From Zea mays (Eukaryota; Streptophyta; Magnoliopsida; Poales; Poaceae): a stretch of DNA of 64,000 nucleotides. Shown in pieces: positions 33,501 through 42,792 of this stretch; positions within the stretch are counted from its first letter, which is position 1; each line of letters opens with the position of its first letter. A program made the position numbers and the translations under genes. The stretch lies in assembly GCF_902167145.1 (NCBI RefSeq), contig NC_050096.1, positions 160,889,825-160,953,824 on the forward strand, in the 5' to 3' direction. The notes below the pieces were generated by a model. It saw only the letters and a program-made list of their open reading frames with translations, had not been told where the DNA came from and did not search any database.

Positions 33501-34685
33501 TATCGGGGACCATAATTAGGGGTACCCCAAGACTCCTAAACTCGGCTGGTAACCACCATCAGCACAAGCTGCAAAGGCCTGATGGGCGCAATACAGGTCA
33601 AAGCTCCGTCCACTCCAGCGGCACGATCTCGCCTCGCCCGAGCCCAGCCTCCGGCTGGAACAATAGACCCAGGTGGATTCACGCCTCGCCCGAGGGCCTC
33701 ATCAAGCAATGGGCACACCTTCGACTCGCCCGAGGCCCAGCTCGGGCAGGCTTCGCGGAGAAGCGACCTTGGCCAGATTGCCTCGCCAACCGACCGTATC
33801 GCAGGAGCATTCAATGCAAGGATCGCCTGGCACCTTATCCTGACGCGCGTTCCTCAGTCGACAGGGCTGAAATGAGCCGCAATCACTTCACCCCTCCACT
33901 GACTGACCTGACAGGAAAACAGCGCCGCCTGCCCTGCTCCGACTGCTGTGCCACCCGCCAGGGTGAGACTGACAGTAGCCAAGTCCAGCCTCAGGCGCCA
34001 TAGGAAGCTCCGCCTCGCCCGACCCTAGGGCTCGGACTCAACCTCGACCTCGGAAAACAGTCTCCGCCTCGCCCGACCCTAGGGCTCGGCCCCCGCCTCA
34101 GCCTCGGAAGACAGTATCCGCCTCGCCCGACCCCAGGGCTCGGACTCAACCTCGACCCCGGAAGACGGTCTCCGCCTCGCCCGACCCCAGGGCTCGGACT
34201 CAGCCTCGACCCCGGAGGAGTCACCGCCTCGCCCGACCTTGGGCTCGGACCGACCACGCTACAAGGGGATACATCATTACCCTACCCCTAGCTAGCTCAG
34301 GCTAGGGGAACAAGACCGGCGTCCCATCCGGCTCGCCCCGGTAAACAAGTAATGATGGTACCCTGCGTGCTCCCATGACGACGGCAGTTCTCAGCCCCCT
34401 ACGGAAGCAAGGAGACGTCAGCAAGGATCCGACAGCCCCGACAGCTGTGCTTCTACAGGGCTCAAGCGCTCCTCTGACGGCCACGACATCACATGAACAG
34501 GGCACCAACACCTCTCCGACAGCCACGTCGACATGTACATAGGGCTCTGGCTCCTCTCTGCTGGACACGATAGCACATTGCTACACCCCCCATTGTACAC
34601 CTGGGCCTTCTCCTTACATCTATAAAAGGAAGGTCCAGGGCCCTCGTACGGAGAGGTGGCCGCGCGGGAGGACGGGCTGACGGGT

Positions 34686-34721
<36 letters not shown>

Positions 34722-34896
34722 TCCCTCGCGAACGCTTGTAACCCCCTACTGCAAGCGCATCCGCCCTGGGCGCAGGACAACACGAGCCACAGTTTTCCCC
34801 CTTGTGTTCCGTCTCTCGCCGACCCATCTGGGCTGAGACACGCAGCGACAATTTACTCGTCGGTCCAGGGACCCCCCCGGGGTCGAAACGCCGACA
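33501..34896 (+). repeat. Gypsy C 3' LTR
   Basis: 1396 bp. The terminal TG is mutated to TA (TATCGGGG). It carries the 54-bp array and TATA box of the 5' LTR. The CT microsatellite (34686-34717) is longer than in the 5' copy. Followed by the duplication AGAAG. Confidence 0.92.
34686..34717 (+). repeat. (CT)n microsatellite in gypsy C 3' LTR
   Basis: A pure CT run of about 16 units, against about 8 units near 5747-5762 in the 5' LTR. The length changed after insertion by slippage. Confidence 0.85.
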
Positions 34897-34901
34897 AGAA
34901 G

Positions 34902-35315
34902 GTACATAGACTTGCTGAATTCTACCCTAATGACATCAGGGGCACTGATTTGCTGAAACTTGAGTTGCAACTTGATAATTATATTGATGTCATGAGACAA
35001 GATGATAACTGCAAAGGCATAAACAATATAGTTGATCTCTCGATTAAGCTTGTGGAAACAAAGAGAGATAAAGTATATGATATGGTTTACTTGCTCCTCA
35101 AATTGGTATTGATGCTGCCAGTGGCAACAGCTAGTGTTGAAAGGGCATTCTCTGCGATGACTATAATCAAACCCAAATTAAGAAACAAGATGTGTGATAA
35201 TCTCTTGGATGATTCTCTAGTCACATACATTGAGCGTGACATTTTAGAAGAAGTGAAAGAAGATGACATAATTGATGCATTCTTTGCTTTAAGGAAGCGC
35301 AGGCCAGACAAGTAA
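34902..35315 (+). pseudogene. hAT transposase, C-terminal dimerisation domain
   Basis: Continues the frame cut at 4557: KVHRLAEFYPNDI, a helical stretch, then LLKLVLMLPVATASVERAFSAM, the hallmark of the hAT C-terminal dimerisation domain with the conserved ERAFS Glu. It ends KRRPDK and stop at 35315. This piece is open; the gene is dead because of the lesions in the left part and the 30-kb insertion. Confidence 0.9.
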
Positions 35316-35376
35316 TATTGAAATTTACTTTGAAACATGTATGGATTTTTTTACGGCATACCTCATGAATAAATCC

Positions 35377-35390
35377 TAGCTACGCCACTG
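35377..35390 (-). repeat. hAT right terminal inverted repeat
   Basis: TAGCTACGCCACTG, followed by the 8-bp duplication CAACGAAG. Confidence 0.9.
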
Positions 35391-35430
35391 CAACGAAGCG
35401 CCTCTTACAAGTTACAATCGCCGTGCAATC

Positions 35431-35709
35431 AAACTACTTAAAGTCATAAAAAATCTCAAAAAATATAGATGCATTTATTTACTCTATAAATATATCAAAG
35501 TTTAAATTCCAATTTATCCTATATTAAGAGATATAAAAAACATTCTATCATTTTAATCCTTTATATTTATTTGATAGAATTTTCTCTTTTTTATATCTTC
35601 TATAATATATTATAGAATGAATTAGAACTTAAAATTAGATATATTTATAGAGTAAATAATGAAATGTATCTATATATTTTTAGACATTTTTATGATTTTG
35701 AAATTTAAT
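35431..35709. mobile_element. AT-rich MITE forming a full-length hairpin
   Basis: The left half (e.g. atttactctataaatatat, 35475-35495) is the near-exact reverse complement of the right half (atatatttatagagtaaat, about 35639-35657). Pairing continues inwards through agatataaaaaacattctatc and outwards through gtcataaaaa. The whole unit of about 280 bases folds into one stem with a short AT-rich loop near 35555-35575. CAATC flanks both sides (35426-35430, 35710-35714) and may be the target duplication. No coding capacity; superfamily not assigned. Confidence 0.7.
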
Positions 35710-35714
35710 CAATC

Positions 35715-35963
35715 GTGGAGATCGTGGCTACATAGTATGACATGTAGATTGCCCTGATGCTAATCATATTGATAGTGGCCTCTACCTCCAGTGTCTTGGA
35801 TGTTGTTCTCTAGCCTTCCAACATTAGACCCTGATGGATACTTTGTGCATTTGGGTAAACACCGCTTGTGATGGCATATGTGTCATCCCAAACATTATTG
35901 CCATAGCTTCTAGCATGACCTTGTAATGTTTGAACTCGGGAGTAAGATTTTCCTTGTGCCATA
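35715..35963 (-). other. Unassigned spacer with a short minus-strand open stretch
   Basis: Between the MITE and Sirevirus D. The minus strand from about 35961 reads an ATG-started stretch of about 50 codons (MAQGKSYSRVQTLQGHARSY at the start), a stop, then about 28 more open codons. I recognise no domain. It may be a decayed gene fragment or chance. Its right end, CCATA (35959-35963), would be the left target duplication of D. Confidence 0.35.
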
Positions 35964-37198
35964 TGAGAGCACCTAGAGGGGGGTGAATAGGTGATCCTGT
36001 AAAATCAAACAATAATAGCCACAAAACTTAGTTTAAAGTGTTAGTACGGCTAAGTAGCTTTGAAGCGAGTTCTTGTGAACACTACAATCACAGAGAAAGC
36101 GACACAAGATACACGTGATTTTTGTCACGTGGTCCCGCCAAGTAACATTTGCCTACTTCCACGTTGTGGCATCCCAATGGACGAGGGTTGCACTCAACCC
36201 CTTTAAAGTGATCCGATGATCAACTTAAATACCACGGTCTTTTCCTTTAGAGTATGTTTCCCATTTGCGAGGAATCTCCACAATTTGGAGTCTCTCGCCC
36301 TTACAATTGAGATCACAAAGAAAGCACAGAGTAAGGTTGGGGAAAGCAACACACACAAGACTCATATCCGCAGCACAACCACGCACACAAGTCACAACTT
36401 GAGCTCGAAACACAACACACGGAGTTCACAACTCAAATGGAGCTCAAATCGCTAACACTGAGAATCAAAAGCGTGGAGTTAGAGTCTGAGAGTCTTAGAA
36501 TATTTCGTGAAAGCTTGGTACTCTCCTCCATGCGCCTAGGGGTCCCTTTTATAGCCACAAGGCAGCTAGGAGCCGTTGGAGGCCAACTTGGAAGGCCAAA
36601 CTTGCCTTCTGTCGGGTGGTGCACCGGACAGTCACTGTAGCTGTCCGGTGCGTGATCTCCTTCCTTTTCTGGCGCATCCGATCGTTGGTCCTCGGGGTCG
36701 ATTGGCGCACCGGACACTGTCCGGTGCACACCGGACAGTCCGGTGTGCCCAACTGACCGTTGCTGCGGGCCACGCGTTGCCCGTAGATCGCGCGGCCGAC
36801 CGTTGGTGCTGGCGACCGTTGGCTCACCGGACAGTCTGGTCCACCATCGGACAGTCCGATGAATTATAGCCGTACGCCTCTGCTTTTTCCCGAGAGCAGC
36901 CAGTTTACCGCCGGCCAGCCTGGCGCACCGGACACTGTCCGGTGCACCACCGGACAGTCCGGTGTGTCAGACCGAGCTGGTGTTGGCTGGACACAACCAA
37001 CTCTTTTCTTCTCTTCTTCTTTAGTCACTGTTTCTAGCACTTGGATAACCATGCTAGTACATAAAACAATTCACCAAGTCTAGAAACATACCTTTGTCTC
37101 TGATTTGCACTTCTCATACATAAGTACTCAATCAATGTGTTGGGCATCTAATCACCAAAATACTTATACAAATTGCCCAAAGGTACATTTCCCTTTCA
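35964..37198 (-). repeat. Sirevirus D 3' LTR
   Basis: Reads TGAGAGCACCTAGAGG to CCCTTTCA on the plus strand (1235 bp). It has the same terminal blocks as the B LTRs and its own ACCGGAC/GTCCGGT palindromes (36707-36745, 36926-36962). The context ggtcccttttatagcc near 36541 is the reverse-strand TATA region. Confidence 0.85.
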
Positions 37199-37562
37199 AT
37201 CTGCCCCTTTTTGATGATTTATGCCAACACATCCAAAAGCAACCAAAAGAAGTGCAACATCAATGCAATTGAAGACCAAATTGTTTTTGCTAATGATTTG
37301 GCATACTTGGTTTATTTTTGCAAATCAAATTTTTTCCTATCTCTAAGTCAAACACACTTGTTTGGGCAAATCGAGAGATATTTCAAGAGAAAAAATTATC
37401 AAGTGCCAAAAACTCCCCCTTTTTCCTATAATCAAAATTCTCCCCCATAAGAGACCAAATTTTGCAATAAGAGTATTTTGGACAAATCACAAATTCTAAT
37501 TCTACTATTTTCAAAATTCTCAAGTGGTTGACTGATCCAGTTGCTTTGGCCTTAATTTCTCC
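37199..37562 (-). other. Sirevirus D 3' untranslated region, left of the CACTA element
   Basis: No gene. Collinear with the 3' regions of A and B (gatgatttatgccaacac, ctcccccttttt). Interrupted at 37562 by the CACTA element; the duplicated triplet is TCC (37560-37562). Confidence 0.8.
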
Positions 37563-37599
37563 CACTACAGCAATCCAAAGCATCCCCGTTGGCTACCTT

Positions 37600-37800
37600 A
37601 ATTCCCGTCGGCCTGCGCGCGGGCCGACGGGAATTAATTAATCCCCGTCGGCGAGAATAAGGCCGACAAGGATTAATTAATTCCCGTCAGCCAGTCAACG
37701 TAGCCGACGGGGATTAATTAACTCCCGTCGGCCCGCGTACAGCCGACGACGATTAAATAACTCCCGTCGGCCGCGCCGCCAAGCCGACGGGAGTTATTCG
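37600..37800. repeat. CACTA left subterminal repeats
   Basis: About five inverted pairs of cccgtcggcc-like and ggccgacggg-like motifs, spaced by AT-rich taattaatt. Typical of CACTA ends. Confidence 0.88.
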
Positions 37801-38580
37801 AAATAACCAACGCCGTGGACCTTTCTTCTTCCTTTCTGTTTCTTTCACCATTCTCTACGCCGTGCCCGCGCCCGCCCGCACGCCGCCGGTCCGACGCCGC
37901 CGCCCCACCGCCGTCCCGCCACCCACGGCCGCGCCCCGCGCCCACGACCGCCGCCCCGCTCCCACGGCCGCCGGTCCCACACCGTGCCCCGCGCCCACGG
38001 CCACAGCCCCGCGCCCACGGTCGCCGCCCTCGCCCAGGCGCCCGACGACCGCCGCCGAACGCCATCACCCAACGCCGTCGCCCGCCCAACGCCGTCACCC
38101 GCCGCCGTCCACGGTAGCCGCGGCTTGCCCACATCGACGTCGTCCACCGACGTCGTCCACCACCGTCGTCCGCGCAAAGCGAGCGAGGTATATTATATAT
38201 ATTGTAATGTTTTATTTTCGTCGGTTTTTATGGCCGACGAGAGTTAACTGTTATGTGATTAAATTTTGTTTAAATTTGTTAATTAACAATGTTAGTAGTC
38301 TTCATATTTTTAATTTTATGTTGCAAATATAAAATATGTTGTTTAATGTTATTAGTTAATGAATTGGATGTTTAATGTGATGTGTTATACAAATAGTAGT
38401 TATTTCAAATATTATTATTTAATGAATTTGATGTTATGCAAGTAGTAATCATGTTAATGTGATGAAGTTATGTTATGTATATATATATAGTTTAACTACT
38501 TATCTATATATGTATGTGTGACGTTTATAAACATGAATGTCTCACACATGCAATTCTTACTCGTACACACAACCGCAATA
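37801..38580 (+). other. CACTA 5' region: GC-rich block then AT-rich stretch
   Basis: 37855-38190 is a very GC-rich, Pro/Arg/Ala-coding block of low complexity ending near a possible splice donor (agcgag|gtatat). 38191-38580 is AT-rich and may be an intron or leader before TNP2. The GC-rich block could be a non-coding first exon or a captured gene piece; I recognise no protein. Confidence 0.45.
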
Positions 38581-39313
38581 ATGGGTGATAGACGTGATTG
38601 GATGTATGAAGGTTTCAAGAAGGGTGGGTGTCACACAAGTGAATGGTTTGCCAAGACGCAGATGTTTCTGGACCATGCAGCTGCTTTGTCACAAATAGAT
38701 AATATTAGGTGTCCATGGAATAAATGTAGAAATATGACGAGCCACACCAAGAGGCAGGTCACACTACACCTGTGCTCGCATGGTTTTGTGCCAGGCTATA
38801 AGGTCTGGTATCTCCACGGGGAGTCACGCCTTGAACGAGCAGCTAAAGTAGAAGTTGATGACGGTGAAGATGATGTTGATAGGATGGACCAGATGCTTGA
38901 GGATCTGCAGCCTGAACTGGCACCAGATCATCATGATTCACCTACACCGGCTGTTCAAAAGTTCTTCGACCTACTTAAAGCGTCAGAAGAGCCTCTTCAC
39001 GGGCACACTGACGTGACCGTACTCGAATTCGTGACCCAGCTGATGTCAATCAAGTCCAAGTTTGCATTCTCAATTAATTGTTACAAGGAGCTTGTGGATT
39101 TGATTAGCGAGGTTCTTCCTACGGGTCACAAGATGCCCAAAGACATGTACCAGTCCAAGAAATTGCTTGAAGGTCTTGGTATGGAGTATGAGAAGATTGA
39201 TGTTTGCCAAGACAACTGTATGCTTTTTTGGAAGGAACATGGCAGAGAACAGAACTGCTTAAAATGTGGGAAGTCGAGGTATGTGGAGCTTGTAAATGAA
39301 GATGGGGAGAAGG
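38581..39313 (+). pseudogene. CACTA TNP2 transposase, N-terminal part
   Basis: ATG 38581 starts MGDRRDWMYEGFKKGGCHTS, the transposase-associated domain found at the N-terminus of plant CACTA transposases. Its Cys/His residues follow (CPWNKCRN, HLCSHGFVPGYKVWYLHGE). The central part leads to the zinc-like block CQDNCMLFWKEHGREQNCLKC of TNP2. Element F interrupts the gene after the codon run EDGEK; it resumes at 49152. Confidence 0.9.
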
Positions 39314-42300
39314 TGTAACACCCTGAATTTGGGGGTATAAAATTTCTTTTCTAATATCCACCAAATTCAGGTGTTACTCTCTCAGTTCTCCGCTTTCCTT
39401 TCTCTTTTCCTTAAAAATGGAGAATTATTTTGTTTTATATTAGCGTAAACCTAGTGGAATGAGCCCTAGAGGTACTTTGGTTGTTGCATTCATGCCGTTG
39501 CATGGTGTTTCTAAGTGCAAAATGTGTTTGAAACATGTTAACATATCTTATAGAAGCGCTCGGTAAATTTTCATATTTTTCGGAATATTTTTCTATTTTT
39601 CGAAAACCAAAATATATTTATTTGTGGAACTTAAAAATGTTTTTAGAAATTCTAATTATGTTTTTTGAGTTTATTAGGTGCCAAAACATTTATAGGAATT
39701 TTTCTGGAATTTTTGAAAGTATCTATAATATTTTGAGCACAAAATATGAATTTCTAGGCTTTTTCGAATTTTAAAAATAGTAAAATCCGAATTTTAACTG
39801 AATTTTCATCTCATCCAAACCCTAGATATATATACATGTCTGGCTTCATCTCGTCGAGCCCGTTCCAGAACATGAAACGTTTTCTCCAAATCCAATCTCT
39901 AGCTCCCGGTATTGCTCGCCGAAGTTCGGGGCGGTTCCAACTCCGGCGACAACTCCGACGAGCAATTACTCCCAATCCGTGCATCGTCTGCCGAATCCGA
40001 GGGTACCGCTGCGTTTGTCTCGTCGAGGGCTTCGTCGCAGCGCATTCGGTTCGTCGATTGGATCCCCGAATCTCCGGCAATCGACGGATTTCCTCTCGGC
40101 TCCGGCGAGGATCTTCTTCTCCGGTGAGAACCTCCATTGTTGTACCTAGGGTTTTTTCGTGTTCTTCGTTTTCTCGTCCGCGCAGGGCCTCCCTCACTCT
40201 CCCCTCACCTTCTCCGGCGATGGCACCCCCCCTCCATTTCCCCTCCCTGGCGGCGCCCCTTTCCCCCTCCCCGGCAGCGGCGACGGTGGCCGGCGGTGGC
40301 GCCCGCGTTCCCGTGCTCCCGCGCCCGCGCGCCCCTCCCTGGCGGCTGTGGCCGTGCCCCGCACGCCCGGTGCGGCCGCGCCTGCTCCCGGCCGGCCCGG
40401 TCTCGTCCTCCCCTGCGCAGCCTCCTCCACTTCCCCTCCTCTCTCTTCCATGGATGGGAGGAAGAAGATGAGAGGAAGAAGACGATGTCAGTCTCGTAAA
40501 TTTAGTCCGCGCGAATTACAGTATGGTTTAAAACATTCATAACTTTTGCGTTTTAAACCCGATTCGATCTATTCAAGTTGCGTTAAATTCATATTAAAAT
40601 TATCTTAATTTAGAAATATTTATCCCAATTTTTGCACATTTTATTTAATTTAGTTAAACGTTTGTTTAACCAATGGCTAATAGAACGACGTTTCAATTTA
40701 AAAACCTAATTTAGGAATTCGATTTGCGCATTTATAATTAGTCATCAATATGATTAACCTTAACTGAAATATTATTTATTAATAATTATTTAGTTTAATC
40801 ACGTTGTTTATTTATTAGTTTTGCATGTCGGTCCGCGCGTGCCGCGGTGCTGTTTCGCGCACGTCGTCGCGTGTCGTTCGTGAGTGTCGCGCGTGTTATT
40901 CGCACGCGTTGTCGTGTGCCGTTCGCGTGTGTCACGCGCCTTGCCGCGTGCCGTTCGCGCGTATCACGCGTTGTCCGCGCGTTGCGCACATCGTGTTTGC
41001 ACGTCGTGCGTCGTTAATTCGTCTCGCTTAAAATCGCTCATATTCATTAAGTTACTTGCTTAACTGTCAAATATTTAAATAGTAAGTTAGTCAAAACTAA
41101 GTAGTAGTATTAATTTACATTTGATTAATATCCATTAATATAGAAATGTCGGATTAAATGTTCTAATTAGTACTTGTTTAACGTAAACGCGCTAACCCCT
41201 CGATCGTAGCTTCGACTATCGTGGTTCTTTTCCTCGCGTAACCGTAGATGCGCTCTCTATTTTATATTGCTCGCTTTTATAACATTTTATCTTGTATGGT
41301 GTAATGTTCTTATGTACATGTATATGTTTGTTTGCTTGTGCTTATTCGTCTTCGCTTCGCGTTGCGATTAGATCGCGATTCGTTTCTGAGCTTCGAGGAA
41401 TCGACGATCAAGCATGTCAACCAAGTGATCGAACTCTTCGAGTTCTACGAGATCGAAGACCCTGAGCATCTGTTTGGTGAAGGCAAGTGTCCTTTGACCT
41501 ATTATGTCTCATTTACTTTATAATTCATCAACCCGCATGCCATGATCAACCTAAGGATTGACTAGCTTTGTATTTACCTTGTCCTTGATTACCTTTTGGG
41601 TTATTATTGTTTAGCTTTATGCTATTACTCAACTCTAATCAATGAACATGATGAGATTTATCAATGATACGCTGTTTCCCTTCTTTATTATGATGTTATA
41701 CTTGTGTCATTCAAGGGGGCTCGAGCGGTTTCTCGAGTGCCTCTCCGTAAGGACCTGTTCGTTGGATGACCGCCCAGGAAAACAGTGCAACCATGAGGGT
41801 GGAATGGGATGCCCTTAGCTGAATAATTAGAGGAACCGGGGTGTAGTTCGCTTAGCCGTCGTGCCGTTAATGGGGCTCGGTGTATGCGGCTCGCTCTGCC
41901 AAGTTTGGTTCGCCCCTTGGGGAGGAGTGCAGTGCATTTAGGAAACCTAACGAGCGGCTACAGCCTTGGGGAATCTTTGTAAAGGCTACATAGTGAAACC
42001 CTGCCTATTCACCTTGGTAGTGTTTAAGGGTTTTATCGGGCCGAGGCAAGAGGGAATCACGACTTGTGGGTAAAGTGTGCAACCTCTGCAGAGTGTTATG
42101 AAACTGATATATCAGCCGTGCTCGCGGTTATGAGCGGCCAAGGGAGCTCCATTGATTAGAGATACTTGATCAGAGATGTATGGTTTACAGGTGGTGATGA
42201 GGAGGATGGTTATGACTATGGTAATGGTAAGTGGTATTCTTTCCGTTTGGAAAGGGTACTTTGGGTTAAATCTTGGGTTAACGCTAAAACATGGCTTTCT

Positions 42301-42776
42301 ACTAGTAATAATAACCTGACCAACTAAAAGCAACTGCTTGACTTAACTCCACATAAAGCTAGTCCACTACAGCTAAACGAGACATTTGCTGAGTACGTTG
42401 ATGTGTACTCACCCTTGCTTTCACAAAACACCAGGTTGCCTTTGGTGCAATCTATGCTCAGGTAAAGAAGAAGGAAAACAGTGTCGAGGCGGATCTCCGG
42501 GAGTTCTAGGACGTCGACGAGTTCGAGGATTAGGCTAGCGACCTCCCCCAGTCAGCTGCCTGTGGTGGGTTGTTTACGTTGGCTACGTTTCGATTTTGTG
42601 TACTTTGATTTATATTATGTAAATGGCTCTAGTCTATAATATTATTACTTACTCTTTATTGTAATTCGAAGCATTGTGCTATGATGAGTCATTTATGTAA
42701 TCGCTGTGTACGTGAACTACTGATCCTGGCACGTACATGGTTCACATTCGGTTTACCTTCAAAACCGGGTGTGACA
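39314..42776 (+). repeat. Element F 5' LTR
   Basis: 3463 bp. AT-rich start, possible TATA (gatatatatac) near 39824-39836, a GC-rich transcribed-type block 40020-40490, a CpG-rich block of cgcgtgtcgttcg-like repeats 40825-41020, then mixed sequence to GTGTGACA. Open frames here are in composition-biased DNA and are not called as genes. Confidence 0.92.
40825..41020 (+). repeat. CpG-rich short degenerate repeats in F LTR
   Basis: Repeated cgtgccgttcgcgtg/cgcacgtcgt-type units of about 20-35 bases. The same block at 47204-47375 in the 3' LTR has lost about 9 bases (tatcacgcg). Confidence 0.7.
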
Positions 42777-42780
42777 TAAG

Positions 42781-42792
42781 TGGTATCAAAGC
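42781..42792 (+). other. Element F primer-binding site
   Basis: TGGTATCAAAGC four bases after the 5' LTR end. Close to the complement of initiator Met tRNA. Confidence 0.85.

Larger units (their letters stand above)
4558..34896 (+). mobile_element. Ty3/gypsy LTR retrotransposon C, carrying nested elements A and B
   Basis: LTRs at 4558-5935 and 33501-34896, start TGTCGGGG and end CGACA. The 5-bp duplication AGAAG is exact at 4553-4557 and 34897-34901. Plus-strand order gag, protease, reverse transcriptase, RNase H, integrase is the Ty3/gypsy order. After the integrase comes about 3.6 kb of non-coding internal DNA with tandem repeats and antisense open frames. Sirevirus A (15458-32897) is inserted in that part. 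Without A, C is about 12.9 kb. The LTR start recalls maize families such as Xilon, Gyma or Flip, but I cannot assign the family. At least six premature stops and several frame breaks make it non-autonomous now. Confidence 0.93.
2581..35390 (+). mobile_element. hAT transposon with TTF-type transposase, split by nested retrotransposons
   Basis: The left end CAGAGGCGTAGCTA and the right end TAGCTACGCCACTG form terminal inverted repeats of about 14 bases with one mismatch. The 8-bp target duplication CAACGAAG is exact at 2573-2580 and 35391-35398, as expected for hAT elements. Without the gypsy insertion (4558-34896 plus one 5-bp duplication) the element is about 2.5 kb. It encodes one transposase on the plus strand, now a pseudogene. 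The ends look recognisable, so it might once have been movable by a related transposase, but its present length makes that unlikely. It is the outermost and first insertion of nest 1. Confidence 0.93.

Noticed and set aside
37813..38332. A captured protein-coding gene in the CACTA 5' region
   Set aside because: All frames are compositionally biased and none shows a recognisable domain. Left as an open question rather than a gene call.
39119..39364. Minus-strand frame of 81 codons across the TNP2/F junction
   Set aside because: Shadow of the TNP2 coding strand extending into the F LTR; the junction is an insertion point.
40137..40542. Open frames of 120-211 codons in the GC-rich part of element F LTRs
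   Set aside because: Pro/Ala/Arg-biased, present in several frames, and lie inside LTRs. The two LTR copies do not keep one common frame better than others.
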